Below, piece by piece: positions 24,402 to 33,002 of a DNA stretch of 64,000 bases; position 1 is the stretch's first letter, and each line of letters begins with the position of its first letter. The notes under the pieces are model-generated. The model had not been told where the DNA came from. It did no database searches and was given only the letters and a program-made list of their open reading frames with translations. The position numbers and the translations under genes were made by a program. The stretch covers positions 62,001 through 126,000 of the forward strand of contig DATBZF010000046.1 in NCBI GenBank assembly GCA_036513315.1. Direction: 5' to 3'. Source of the stretch: Roseiarcus sp036513315 (GTDB lineage: Bacteria; Pseudomonadota; Alphaproteobacteria; Rhizobiales; Beijerinckiaceae).

Positions 24402-25550
24402 ATGGCGAATGACGATCTGGATTTCTATGCGGCCATCCCGGTCTTCGACAGTTTCGCGGATGTCACCAAGCCATCCAGCTATCGTCCGCTGCCCGAGGAT
24501 TGGATGATCGGCTTTTCCGATGTCGTCGGCTCGACCAAGGCGATCGCCGAAGGACGCTACAAAGCGGTTAACATGGTGGGCGCCGGCGTGATCGCCGCCG
24601 TCGCCAATGCGCTCGCGCGGCGCCCTTTCGCTTTCGTTTTCGGTGGGGACGGGGCGAGCTTCGCGGTCAGTCCGGAAGATGCGCCGCTCGCCACCGAGGC
24701 GCTGAAGGCGATGGCGGTGTTCTCGCGCGAGGAGTTGCAAATGGAGCTGCGCGTTGCGATGGTTCCGGTCGCCGCGGTGCGGGCCGCGGGGCGCGACGTG
24801 CGCGTCGCCCGTTTCGCCGCCTCGCCCCACTGCGCCTATGCGATGTTTTCCGGCGGCGGCCTCACCTGGGTTGAAAACGAGGCCAAGCGCGGCGCCTATG
24901 CTCTGGCGCCCGCCGCGCCAGGCGCCCGGCCGGATCTGTCGGATTTGTCATGCCGCTGGACAATCGCGCCGGCGGCGCAGGGGATCATTCTATCGGTGAT
25001 CGTGATGCCGCGCGGCGAGGATTCCCGCTTTACCGCGCTCGTCGAGGACATCGTCGCCATGGCGCTCGGCGCGCAGAACGGCGGGCGGCCGATCACGCTG
25101 GCGAGCCTCGCCGCCGGTTGGCCTGGCGAGGCGATCTCGCTGGAGACCGCCGCGGCGGCGAAGCCGGGCCAATCGCGCATCAAGCTCCGCCTGGCGTCGA
25201 CGGCCAAATACTTCCTCGGCCTCGTATTCCACAAACTCAAACTGAAAGCCGGAGATTTCGACGCCGCCGCTTACGCCAGCGACGTCGCCGACAACGCCGA
25301 CTTCCGCAAGTTCGACGACGGCCTGCGCATGACGCTCGATTGCTCGCCCGCCTTCGCCGACGCGCTGGAGGCGCGCCTGCGCTCGGCCAGCGATTTCGCT
25401 GAATATGGCGCCTTCCGCCAGGGCAATGCGCTGATGACCTGCTACGTGCCCTCGATCACCGATCGCGGCCATGTGCATTTCGTCGACGGCGCCGATGGCG
25501 GCTATGCGATGGCGGCGCAAGCGATGAAGGCGCGGCGCGCCGCCGCCTGA
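24402..25550 (+). CDS. DUF3095 family protein with nucleotide-cyclase-like motifs
   Basis: This 382-residue protein matches DUF3095. Two motifs recall class III nucleotide cyclases: GFSDVVGSTKAIAEGRYKAV near 37-56 and FVFGGDGASF near 79-88, the latter containing a GGD. The C-terminal half has a block around YFLGLVFHKLKLKAGDFD. No membrane segment is seen, so it should be cytoplasmic. Activity is unproven. DUF2277 follows 21 bp later, suggesting cotranscription. Confidence 0.82.
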   Translation: MANDDLDFYAAIPVFDSFADVTKPSSYRPLPEDWMIGFSDVVGSTKAIAEGRYKAVNMVGAGVIAAVANALARRPFAFVFGGDGASFAVSPEDAPLATEALKAMAVFSREELQMELRVAMVPVAAVRAAGRDVRVARFAASPHCAYAMFSGGGLTWVENEAKRGAYALAPAAPGARPDLSDLSCRWTIAPAAQGIILSVIVMPRGEDSRFTALVEDIVAMALGAQNGGRPITLASLAAGWPGEAISLETAAAAKPGQSRIKLRLASTAKYFLGLVFHKLKLKAGDFDAAAYASDVADNADFRKFDDGLRMTLDCSPAFADALEARLRSASDFAEYGAFRQGNALMTCYVPSITDRGHVHFVDGADGGYAMAAQAMKARRAAA

Positions 25551-25571
25551 AGCCCCCCAAGGAGCCGGCTC

Positions 25572-25838
25572 ATGTGCCGAAACATTCGCACGCTGTTCAA
25601 TTTCGAGCCGCCGGCGACGGATGACGAGATCCGCGCTTCCGCATTGCAATTCGTGCGCAAGCTGAGCGGCTTTGCGCGCCCGTCGAAGGCCAATGAAGCG
25701 GCCTTCAACCAGGCCGTCGACGACGTCGCCGAGGCGGCGCGCCGCCTCTTCGATTCCATGGCCGCCACGCGCCCGCCGCGCGATCGCGAAGTGGAGGCGA
25801 TGAAGGCGAAGGAGAGAGCGCGCGAGAGATTCGGATGA
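25572..25838 (+). CDS. DUF2277 family protein
   Basis: This 88-residue protein matches DUF2277: MCRNIRTLFNFEPPATDDEI at the N-terminus, QFVRKLSGFARPS in the middle, and a basic helical C-terminus ending RERFG. AGGAG sits 8 bases before the ATG. The function of the family is unknown. The 3' end lies 8 bp from a fragment of the palindromic repeat. Confidence 0.87.
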   Translation: MCRNIRTLFNFEPPATDDEIRASALQFVRKLSGFARPSKANEAAFNQAVDDVAEAARRLFDSMAATRPPRDREVEAMKAKERARERFG

Positions 25839-25846
25839 GGCCGGGA

Positions 25847-25906
25847 TTGACTTCGAATGCCTCGCGCGCGCCCTGCTCCGCCGTGCAAACAATGAGGAAA
25901 TCTGCT
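25847..25906 (-). repeat. Fragment of the palindromic repeat, subtype B
   Basis: TTGACTTCGAATGCCTCGCG followed by CTCCGCCGTGCAAACAATGAGGAAATCTG matches one inner arm, outer arm and flank of the full copy at 22797-23045, with about 10 differences. The opposite arm is missing, although GCGCGAGAGATTCG in the end of the DUF2277 gene resembles it weakly. Confidence 0.65.
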
Positions 25907-25947
25907 CTCCCTCGTTCGTCTCATATGTCGTGAATCCGTACTGACAG

Positions 25948-25977
25948 GTGCAAATCGCGACGCCGCGCGCTATAAAT
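25948..25977 (+). promoter_or_regulatory. Possible promoter of the small lipoprotein gene
   Basis: GTGCAA at 25948-25953 and TATAAAT at 25971-25977 are separated by 17 bp, about 80 bp upstream of the lipoprotein ATG. The -10 is good and the -35 is weak (3 of 6 consensus bases). Confidence 0.35.
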
Positions 25978-26054
25978 CCCCCCGGGCCGGCACGCCGTCG
26001 CGATAGCAGCGCTTTCGGACGCGGCGAAATCCATTCCTCAAGGGGAGAGGCGAA

Positions 26055-26270
26055 ATGAAGCGGATATTGTTGGCGACGATCGCCGCGCTGACGTTATCGG
26101 GTTGCAATATTCCCGATCTCGATGTGGCCTCGTATCATTCAAGGTCCAGCACGAGCGACAGCGCCGCGAATGCCCCCGCGACAGCGACGGCCGCGGCCCA
26201 GCCGCCCAAATCCAAATATGACGCCGATCAGGCGCCTGAGAATACGGGCGATTATTCCAATTATTTCTGA
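26055..26270 (+). CDS. Small putative lipoprotein
   Basis: This 71-residue protein has a lipoprotein signal (MKRILLATIAALTLSGC) with the lipidated cysteine at residue 17. The mature part is serine/alanine/proline-rich and ends in ENTGDYSNYF; no domain is recognised. AGGGGAGAGGC immediately before the ATG is a strong ribosome binding site. It is a single-gene unit convergent with the dehydrogenase gene. Confidence 0.75.
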   Translation: MKRILLATIAALTLSGCNIPDLDVASYHSRSSTSDSAANAPATATAAAQPPKSKYDADQAPENTGDYSNYF

Positions 26271-26326
26271 GCCGACGCCCGTTCTCTCATTGCGCGGAAA
26301 GCGGCGCCAGACTCAGCGCCGATCCG

Positions 26327-27436
26327 CTACACCTCGACCCATTTTCCCTCCCGGCTCGCCCGCGCGATCGCATGCACCGCGCGCTCGATCGCCAGCCCTT
26401 CGTCGAAATCGATCGTGACCGCCGGCTGCCCGGCGATGCGCGCGAGCAAAGCGCGGCATTCGATGATTTTGAGGTCGTTGAAGCCCATCTGGTGGCCGGG
26501 CGCAACGACGAAGCGATCGTAAGGCTTGTGCGCCGGGCCCATCAGTATGGTGCGAAAGCCTTGGTCGGCAGGGCGCCCCTGCGCGAGATAGACCTGGACT
26601 TCGTTGAAACGCTCCTGATCGAACACGATCATGCCGCGCGCGCCGAAAATCTGAATCTGCAGCCGGCCCTTGCGGCCCCAGGCGCAGCGATTGACGTGGA
26701 TGGCGCCGGCGATGGCGCCGGGCAGGCGAAGCAGCGCCGTCGCGATATCCGAGGTTTCGACTGCGCGGCGCCCGCCCTCGTGCGGCCGATCGGCGTAGGG
26801 CTTCGACATTTCGCCGAAAACATGGGTCGGGCGGCCGAACAGGACCGCAATCAGGCTCAGCGGATGGACCGCGAAATCATCGAGCGCGCCATAACCCGCC
26901 GACGCTTCGCTGCGCCAGGAATGCGGCTGATCGGGATCGGCGAGATAATCCTCGTCCATCTCGATGCGCAAATGATTGACGGCGCCGATCGCCTCCTCGT
27001 CGAGCAGGCTCTTGATGTAATTGATCGCCGGGCTCTGGATGTAATTGTAGCCGAGAATGGCGACCTTGCCGGAGCGGCGCGCCGCCGCGGCCATCCGCTC
27101 GGCGTCGGCGAATTTCGGCGACATCGGCTTTTCGCACCAGACGTGCTTGCCCGCCTCCAGCGCGGCGATCGCCATTTCGGCGTGAAACTGATTGGGGGTC
27201 GTGATCGAGACGATTTCCACGGCGGGGTCGGCGATGAGCGCGCGCCACTCGGAGGTCGCACGCGCGAAGCCAAATTCCGACGCGCGCCGGCGCGCCAGGT
27301 CGTCGGTCACTTCGCAAAGCAATTGCCGGCCGATGTCGGGCGTATCGCCGAACACGGCCTTGACCCCCGTCCAGGCGAGCGCGTGGCACTTGCCCATATA
27401 GCCCGTGCCGATGAGGCCGACGCCGATCGAAGCCAT
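26327..27436 (-). CDS. Gfo/Idh/MocA-family oxidoreductase
   Basis: This 369-residue NAD(P)-dependent dehydrogenase acts on a sugar, inositol or related polyol. It has the N-terminal Rossmann motif GLIGTGYMGKCHA near 8-20, the EKPMSPKFADAE block near 101-112 with the family EKP motif, and a C-terminal substrate domain with DDFAVHPLSL. An RpiR-type regulator is encoded 300 bp away on the other strand, a combination often found with sugar or inositol catabolism. The substrate cannot be read from sequence. Confidence 0.85.
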   Translation of the reverse strand: MASIGVGLIGTGYMGKCHALAWTGVKAVFGDTPDIGRQLLCEVTDDLARRRASEFGFARATSEWRALIADPAVEIVSITTPNQFHAEMAIAALEAGKHVWCEKPMSPKFADAERMAAAARRSGKVAILGYNYIQSPAINYIKSLLDEEAIGAVNHLRIEMDEDYLADPDQPHSWRSEASAGYGALDDFAVHPLSLIAVLFGRPTHVFGEMSKPYADRPHEGGRRAVETSDIATALLRLPGAIAGAIHVNRCAWGRKGRLQIQIFGARGMIVFDQERFNEVQVYLAQGRPADQGFRTILMGPAHKPYDRFVVAPGHQMGFNDLKIIECRALLARIAGQPAVTIDFDEGLAIERAVHAIARASREGKWVEV

Positions 27437-27595
27437 GAGATCCTCTCCCTGAACGAAATATTCTCTGGACTAAATAATTTGGAACTTTCATTCTGTTTAT
27501 GGCGGCGGGAGTCAAGCCCAACGCTGGGAGGCAAGGAAAATCATGCCGGCAAGTGGGCCTAAAGCGTGCTTCTTTCTGCTGGGGCCGCTCCAACG

Positions 27596-27685
27596 CCATT
27601 GCGAGCGGCAGCGAAGCAATCCCGGCGAGGGCTTTCAAAAGCCTGGGCTGGATTGTTTCGTCGCTTCGCTCCCTCGCAATGATGG
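27596..27685. repeat. Dispersed palindromic repeat (common alphaproteobacterial type)
   Basis: CCATTGCGAGCGGCAGCGAAGCAATCC-type sequence from 27596 is answered by GGATTGTTTCGTCGCTTCGCTCCC ending in CAATGATGG at 27685, giving an imperfect 90-bp inverted repeat. Near-identical palindromes are common between genes in Rhizobiales genomes. The rest of the 27437-27736 gap shows no other feature. Confidence 0.8.
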
Positions 27686-27736
27686 AGAGCGATTGCAACA
27701 AGAAGCCTTGCACCCTAACGGGCGCGAGGGGCGCCG

Positions 27737-28567
27737 ATGAGCGCGCCGGCGGATTTCGAAGCGCTAAAAAACCAACTCATCCAGATCAAGCCCGATCTGC
27801 CCAAGCGCTTGCAACAGGTCGCCGCTTTCGCGCTCGACCATCCCCAGGAAATGGCGCTCGGCACCGCCTCCAGCATCGCCGCGCGGGCGGAGGTGCAGGC
27901 TTCGACGCTGGTGCGCTTCGCGCAGGCGATCGGCTTTGGCGGTTTTTCGGAATTGCAACAGATATTCCGCGCGCACTTGCGCGATCGTTGGCCCGATTAT
28001 CCCGAGCGGATGAAGGCGCTGCACGCCACGGCCCGGGACAGCGGCGACCCGACCCATCTGCTTGGCGGATTCGCCGATTCGGCGGCGGCGTCGCTGACGC
28101 GCTTGCGCGACACGATCGTCAGGGCCGATCTCGACCGGGCGACAGATGTGCTCAGCGCGGCGCAGACCATCTATCTGATCGGCCAGCGGCGAGCCTTCGC
28201 GGTTTCTCACTATCTGTCCTATGCGCTCGCCCAGCTTCGGGTGCGGGCCATGCTGGTCGACAATGTCGGCAGCCTCGGCGCCGAGCAGATGGCCAATGCG
28301 ACGCCGCAAGACGCGCTGATCGCGATCAGCTTTGCCCCCTACACGCCCTTCACCATCGACCTTGCCCGCAAGGCGCGGGCTGGCGGGACGCCGATCGTGG
28401 TCATCACGGACAGCCCGCTCAGCCCGCTCAGCCCGCTCGCCGACGTGCGCTTCGAAATCGCCGAGAGCGATTTCGGCTCATTCCGCTCGCTGGCGGCGAC
28501 ATTCTGTCTTGCCATCACGCTGGCGGTGGCGCTGGCGGACAAGCGGGCCGGGGTGGGAGGCGGGTGA
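27737..28567 (+). CDS. MurR/RpiR-family transcriptional regulator
   Basis: The 276-residue protein has an N-terminal RpiR helix-turn-helix domain to about residue 80 (KRLQQVAAFALDHPQEMALG, then AEVQASTLVRFAQAIGFGGF). A C-terminal SIS sugar-phosphate-binding domain runs from about 125 to 265 (AQTIYLIGQRRAFAVSHYLS; IVVITDSPLSPLSPLADV). Such regulators respond to phosphosugars or inositol derivatives. The divergent Gfo/Idh/MocA gene is the obvious candidate target. Confidence 0.88.
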   Translation: MSAPADFEALKNQLIQIKPDLPKRLQQVAAFALDHPQEMALGTASSIAARAEVQASTLVRFAQAIGFGGFSELQQIFRAHLRDRWPDYPERMKALHATARDSGDPTHLLGGFADSAAASLTRLRDTIVRADLDRATDVLSAAQTIYLIGQRRAFAVSHYLSYALAQLRVRAMLVDNVGSLGAEQMANATPQDALIAISFAPYTPFTIDLARKARAGGTPIVVITDSPLSPLSPLADVRFEIAESDFGSFRSLAATFCLAITLAVALADKRAGVGGG

Positions 28568-28593
28568 GGGGTATGTTGCGGCAGGGACGAGCC

Positions 28594-29352
28594 TCACCGG
28601 CCGCGCAATGCCGCGTTAACCTCCGCGAGAAAGCCGGCCAGATCGCTGGTGGTGAAATCGATGCTGAGCGCATCGTCGATCACACGGTCATGCGCTTGAC
28701 GGCGATCGGCCTGATCGTCCCGGGCGACGACGAGCGTCGTCGTCATGCCGAGCGCGCGCGGGACGAGGAGATTATGGGCAATGTCCTCGAACATCGCCGC
28801 GCCTTTGGGATCGACGCCATAGCGGTCGAAAAAAGCGCGATAGGCGGCGGCGGCGGGTTTGGGGACCATATTGCCGGCGACAATGTCAAAAACATCCTCG
28901 AAGGCGCCGTCGAGGCCAAGTTGCGCCGCGGTGCGCAGGGCATGGTCGCGCGAACCGTTGGTGAAGATGAACTTGCGGCCGGGCAAAGCGGCGATTTCCA
29001 ACGCGAGCGTCGGATTGGGGGCGAGCGTCGAGCGGTCGATGTCGTGGACGAAGCCGAGAAATTCCGCCGGATTGGCGAAGTCTTCGTCGATCAGGCCGCG
29101 CAGCGTGGTGCCATAGCGCTGATAATAGTAACGGTGCAGCGCGCGCGCAGACAGACCATCGAGGCCGAACCGGTTCATCAGGAAAAGCGTGATGCGCTCA
29201 TCGATCTGCGGCCAGAGATCGCTGTCCGAGGGGTAGAGCGTATTGTCGAGGTCAAACACCCAGGCCGCAACCCCGTTGAATTTCGCACGCAGCAAAGCCT
29301 TGGCGGGATCGGGCGCCAGGGCGGACAACGGCGGCAGGAGAGCTTTGTTCAC
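28594..29352 (-). CDS. HAD-family pyrimidine 5'-nucleotidase-like hydrolase
   Basis: This 252-residue HAD enzyme shows motif I WVFDLDNTLYPSD near 32-44, motif II FTNGSRDHA near 127-135, a lysine in VPKPAAAAY, and the acidic motif FEDIAHNL. The 'DLDNTLYP' subtype is that of pyrimidine 5'-nucleotidases (Sdt1/PpsE-like). It starts at a GTG with AAGG upstream and lies downstream of hisF on the same strand, with 178 bp between. Confidence 0.85.
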   Translation of the reverse strand: MNKALLPPLSALAPDPAKALLRAKFNGVAAWVFDLDNTLYPSDSDLWPQIDERITLFLMNRFGLDGLSARALHRYYYQRYGTTLRGLIDEDFANPAEFLGFVHDIDRSTLAPNPTLALEIAALPGRKFIFTNGSRDHALRTAAQLGLDGAFEDVFDIVAGNMVPKPAAAAYRAFFDRYGVDPKGAAMFEDIAHNLLVPRALGMTTTLVVARDDQADRRQAHDRVIDDALSIDFTTSDLAGFLAEVNAALRGR

Positions 29353-29530
29353 GAAAACCTTAGTATTTCAGCGTTCGACTATAAGCAGGGTCACGTAAGG
29401 CTGAACTCTATAGTTTAAGAACTAGCCAAAGACGCTCTGCCGTTAGCGTCCATCATCACAATTAATCGGGCGGAGTCAAAGCCTTGCCGAGACAGCCTTG
29501 CCAAGATTGGCGATCCGGCCAGGGCCTGTC

Positions 29531-30292
29531 TCAGTCCATCCGCATCGGCAGGCCCGCCGCCGCCATATGCAGTTTGGCCTGGCGGATGGTGAAATCGCCA
29601 AAGTGAAAGATCGAGGCCGCCAGCACCGCATTGGCGTGGCCGAGGCGCACGCCGTCGATGAGATGGTCCAGGTTGCCAACGCCGCCCGAGGCGATGACCG
29701 GGACGCTGACCGCGGCGGCCACGGCGGCGGTCAATGCGAGGTCAAAGCCAGTTTTGGCGCCGTCGCGATCCATCGACGTCAGCAGGATTTCGCCGGCGCC
29801 CAGAGCGACGACTTCGCGCGCGAAGGCGACCGCGTCGATGCCGGTCGCGCGGCGCCCGCCATGGGTGAAGATTTCCCAGCGTCCCGCGCCGACCTGTTTG
29901 GCGTCGATGGCGACGACAACGCATTGGCTGCCGAATTTTTCAGCAGCGGCGCGGACGAAGGCGCGATCATTGACCGCCGCCGTATTGATCGCGACCTTAT
30001 CGGCGCCGGCGAGCAGGAGATTGCGGATGTCCTCGGTGGCGCGCACGCCGCCGCCGACGGTCAACGGCATGAAACAGGCCTCCGCCGTGCGCTGGACGAC
30101 ATCAAGCAGCGTCGATCGGTTTTCGTGGCTCGCGGTAATGTCGAGGAAGCAGAGCTCGTCGGCGCCCGCCGAATCATAGGCGATCGCGCATTCGACGGGA
30201 TCGCCGGCGTCCCGCAGATCGACGAAATTGACGCCCTTGACGACTCGGCCGTCCTTGACGTCGAGGCAGGGAATGAGACGGGCCTTAAGCAT
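29531..30292 (-). CDS. hisF: Imidazole glycerol phosphate synthase cyclase subunit HisF
   Basis: HisF combines PRFAR with ammonia from HisH to form imidazole glycerol phosphate and AICAR. The 253-residue TIM barrel has the catalytic aspartate in RLIPCLDVKDGRVVKGVNF near residue 11 and phosphate-binding loops including VGGGVRATEDI and ASGGVGNLDHL. It overlaps the hisA stop by 8 bp. HisE, which often follows, is not present downstream. Confidence 0.97.
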   Translation of the reverse strand: MLKARLIPCLDVKDGRVVKGVNFVDLRDAGDPVECAIAYDSAGADELCFLDITASHENRSTLLDVVQRTAEACFMPLTVGGGVRATEDIRNLLLAGADKVAINTAAVNDRAFVRAAAEKFGSQCVVVAIDAKQVGAGRWEIFTHGGRRATGIDAVAFAREVVALGAGEILLTSMDRDGAKTGFDLALTAAVAAAVSVPVIASGGVGNLDHLIDGVRLGHANAVLAASIFHFGDFTIRQAKLHMAAAGLPMRMD

Positions 30293-31037
30293 GGGCGCTT
30301 CTCGCTGCTTCGATCATCGCGATGGCTTCGGCTGGATTGAGCCGCCCATCATAAAGCGCCCGTCCCGCGACAGCGCCGGCGAGGCGCGCGCAATCGGGCT
30401 GGAGCAGGCGCCTGATATCGTCGATCGACGCCAGGCCGCCGGAGGCGATGACGGGAATCGAGACCGCCTCCGCCAAGGCCAGAGTCGCCTCGATATTGAG
30501 CCCCTTCAGAACGCCGTCGCGGGCGATGTCGGTATAGATGATCGCGGCGACGCCGGCGTCTTCGAAGCGGCGGCCGAGTTCGAGAGCCGAAATGTCAGAT
30601 GTTTTGGCCCAGCCGTCCACGGCGACGCGTCCATCGCGCGCATCGATGCCGACCGCGATGTGGCCGGGATAAAGGCGCGCGGCCTCGCGCACAAAATCGG
30701 GATCGCGCACTGCGGCGGTGCCGATGATGACGCGCGCGACGCCTTTTTCCAACCAGCCGCTCACTGTTTTCATGTCGCGGATGCCGCCGCCGAGCTGGAC
30801 TGACATTTTGACTGCGCCGAGAATTTTCTCGACCGCCAGCGCATTCATCGGCTGGCCCGCGAAAGCGCCGTCGAGGTCGACGACATGCAGATGATCGAAG
30901 CCATGGTTGGCGAAGGCGCGCGCCTGCGCGGCCGGATCGTCGTTGAACACCGTCGCCTGGGCCATGTCGCCGCGCACCAGGCGGACGCACTCGCCGTTCT
31001 TGAGGTCGATTGCCGGGAAAATAATCACGGGCGCCAT
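30285..31037 (-). CDS. hisA: ProFAR isomerase HisA
   Basis: HisA isomerises ProFAR to PRFAR. The 250-residue TIM barrel has the catalytic aspartate in FPAIDLKNGECVRL near residue 11, the VQLGGGIRDMKTV loop near 80-92 and the second aspartate in YTDIARDGVLKG near 170. Its start overlaps the hisH stop by 13 bp. Confidence 0.97.
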   Translation of the reverse strand: MAPVIIFPAIDLKNGECVRLVRGDMAQATVFNDDPAAQARAFANHGFDHLHVVDLDGAFAGQPMNALAVEKILGAVKMSVQLGGGIRDMKTVSGWLEKGVARVIIGTAAVRDPDFVREAARLYPGHIAVGIDARDGRVAVDGWAKTSDISALELGRRFEDAGVAAIIYTDIARDGVLKGLNIEATLALAEAVSIPVIASGGLASIDDIRRLLQPDCARLAGAVAGRALYDGRLNPAEAIAMIEAARSAHA

Positions 31038-31675
31038 TTCAAAAAATTCGAGATTAACGCCAGGCCGAGCTTTTGGCTCTTCTCGGGGTGGAATTGCACG
31101 CCGACCATATTGGCGCGACCGACGACTGCACTTATCGGGCCACCATATTCGGCGGTCGCGACCACATCATCGTCCACATCAGGAAAAAGCTGAAACGAAT
31201 GGACAAAATAGGCGTGCAGGCCTTTCTCGCCGGTCTCGATTCCCTCCAGCACGGGGTGCGGGCGAACGCGCCGCAGATTATTCCAGCCCATATGAGGGAT
31301 TTTCAGCGAGGGATCGTTGCTGCGGATCGCCGCGACATCGCCGGGGATCCAGTTCAGCCCTGGCGTGATCTCATATTCCAGGCCCCGCGCGGCCATCAAT
31401 TGCATGCCGACGCAGATGCCGAGGAACGGGCGCCCGCGGGCGCGCACCGCCTGCTCGAGCGCCTCGACCATGCCGACGACACCGTCGAGGCCGCGCCGGC
31501 AATCGGCGAAAGCGCCGACGCCGGGCAGGACGATGTGATCGGCGGCGGCGACAGCTTCCGGATTTGAAGTGACCATGACTTCGCGGGCCAGCCCCGCTTC
31601 ACGCGCGGCGCGCTCGAAGGCCTTGTGCGCCGAGTGCAGATTGCCCGATCCATAATCGACAATGGCGACCTTCAT
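31025..31675 (-). CDS. hisH: Imidazole glycerol phosphate synthase glutaminase subunit HisH
   Basis: HisH releases ammonia from glutamine for HisF. The 216-residue class I amidotransferase has its nucleophile cysteine near residue 88 in FLGICVGMQLM and the His-Glu pair in VGVQFHPEKSQ near the C-terminus. The ATG at 31675 fits the family start MKVAIVDYGSGN; a much longer open frame upstream is the shadow of the DUF2628 gene. Confidence 0.96.
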   Translation of the reverse strand: MKVAIVDYGSGNLHSAHKAFERAAREAGLAREVMVTSNPEAVAAADHIVLPGVGAFADCRRGLDGVVGMVEALEQAVRARGRPFLGICVGMQLMAARGLEYEITPGLNWIPGDVAAIRSNDPSLKIPHMGWNNLRRVRPHPVLEGIETGEKGLHAYFVHSFQLFPDVDDDVVATAEYGGPISAVVGRANMVGVQFHPEKSQKLGLALISNFLKWRP

Positions 31676-31676
31676 C

Positions 31677-32156
31677 TCAGCCTCCCGCTTCCGGGAACAT
31701 GCCGATGATCGGGCCATGCGCCTGCGCCGCAGACGCGTGCGCCCTCGCGGGCGGCGGCGGGGCCATTGCGGGCGCATCGGCGAGCCGGCGCGAGAAGAAC
31801 CCGCTCTCGGCGGCGGCGAGATCGGCGCCGGTCGCGACATCGACAAGTCGGACGCCACGCCGCTCCAACGCGGCGCCGACAAAACCTTTGCCCTCGAGGC
31901 CAAGATACAGCGCCGCGATAAAATACAGCCAGGACCCGGCCGAATCGCGCAACAGCCCATGGGAAATCGTCAGGCCCACGAGAATCGCGCCGAGGCACCA
32001 GGCGCCGAGCGGGCGCCAGAGCCCGCGCGCCAGCAGCCAGAGCGGCCCGAACAAGAAAGCCGGCCAGCAAAAGCCCTCGCGCAGGAAATTGGCGCGCTCG
32101 GCGGCGGTCGCGGGATCGGCGCCGTCGCCGGGGATATGCACGCTATAGATCGCCAT
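31677..32156 (-). CDS. DUF2628 family membrane protein
   Basis: This 159-residue protein is of the DUF2628 type often embedded in rhizobial his operons. It starts MAIYSVHIPGDG, has FLREGFCWPAFLFGPLWLL near 24-42 leading into two or three membrane segments to about residue 100, and ends in a cytoplasmic proline/alanine-rich tail. It sits between hisB (44 bp) and hisH (1 bp). No role in histidine synthesis is known. Confidence 0.87.
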   Translation of the reverse strand: MAIYSVHIPGDGADPATAAERANFLREGFCWPAFLFGPLWLLARGLWRPLGAWCLGAILVGLTISHGLLRDSAGSWLYFIAALYLGLEGKGFVGAALERRGVRLVDVATGADLAAAESGFFSRRLADAPAMAPPPPARAHASAAQAHGPIIGMFPEAGG

Positions 32157-32200
32157 TCGTCACCAAAAGCCTGCGTCGGAACAACGCCGATAAAATAATT

Positions 32201-32788
32201 TCAGAGCGCGCCCTTGGTCGAGGGAACGCGCTCGGCCTGGCGCGCGTCGATCGCGACCGCGGCGCCGAGGGCCCTTGCGACGCCCTTGAAGCAGGATTCT
32301 GCGATGTGATGGCTATTGGCGCCATAGAGCGTCTCGATATGAAGGGTGAGGCCCGCATGAATGGCGAGCGCCTGGAAGAATTCACGCACGAGCTGCGTGT
32401 CGAAGGCGCCGATCTTTTCGGTCGGGAAATCGACTTTGAAGACCAGGAACGGTCGCGCCGATATGTCGAGCGCGACGCGCGTCAGCGTCTCGTCCATCGG
32501 CAACAGGCAATCGGCGTAGCGGGCGATGCCTCGCTTGTCGCCGAGCGCCTGCGCCAAGGCCTGGCCCAAAGCGATGCCGACGTCCTCGACGGTATGATGG
32601 TCGTCGATATGCCGGTCGCCCTTGGCGCGGATTTTCAGGTCGATCAGGGAATGGCGCGCGATCTGGTCGAGCATATGATCGAAAAAGCCGACTCCCGTTT
32701 CAACATCAGCGACGCCGGCGCCGTCGAGCGTGACGCTCACGGAAATTTCGGTCTCTTTGGTCTTGCGCGTGATCGCTGCGCTGCGCAT
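32201..32788 (-). CDS. hisB: Imidazoleglycerol-phosphate dehydratase HisB
   Basis: HisB dehydrates imidazole glycerol phosphate to imidazole acetol phosphate. The 195-residue monofunctional enzyme has the manganese-binding repeats GVGFFDHMLDQIARHS and DDHHTVEDVGIALGQAL in the first half and AIHAGLTLHIETLYGANSHH in the second. The ATG at 32788 fits the family. The frame is open upstream, but that extension overlaps the hslV promoter region and is not homologous. It is divergent from hslVU. Confidence 0.96.
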   Translation of the reverse strand: MRSAAITRKTKETEISVSVTLDGAGVADVETGVGFFDHMLDQIARHSLIDLKIRAKGDRHIDDHHTVEDVGIALGQALAQALGDKRGIARYADCLLPMDETLTRVALDISARPFLVFKVDFPTEKIGAFDTQLVREFFQALAIHAGLTLHIETLYGANSHHIAESCFKGVARALGAAVAIDARQAERVPSTKGAL

Positions 32789-32916
32789 CGTCTTGTCTCT
32801 TGAAAAAGGGGCTGGTCGGCCCGGATTGCGCCGGTTGATAGCAATATGCGCGCCAAATGACCACCCGCGACGGCCAAAACGGAGGTTTGGGTTAATCGGA
32901 ACGACGCCGGCGCGCC

Positions 32917-32944
32917 CTTGCTTTGTCGCGCCGCGCCCCATAGA
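32917..32944 (+). promoter_or_regulatory. Possible heat-shock (RpoH) promoter of hslVU
   Basis: CTTGCTT at 32917-32923 and CCCCATAGA beginning at 32936 resemble the heat-shock sigma elements CTTGAAA and CCCCATnT with about 12-13 bp between, and lie about 60 bp upstream of the hslV ATG. hslVU is a classic RpoH target, which supports the reading. Confidence 0.5.
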
Positions 32945-33002
32945 TCGGGTCGGCGCGCCAGCAAGGCAAGGCGCTCGACAAGCCGATAGTTCGGGAAGCG
33001 AT

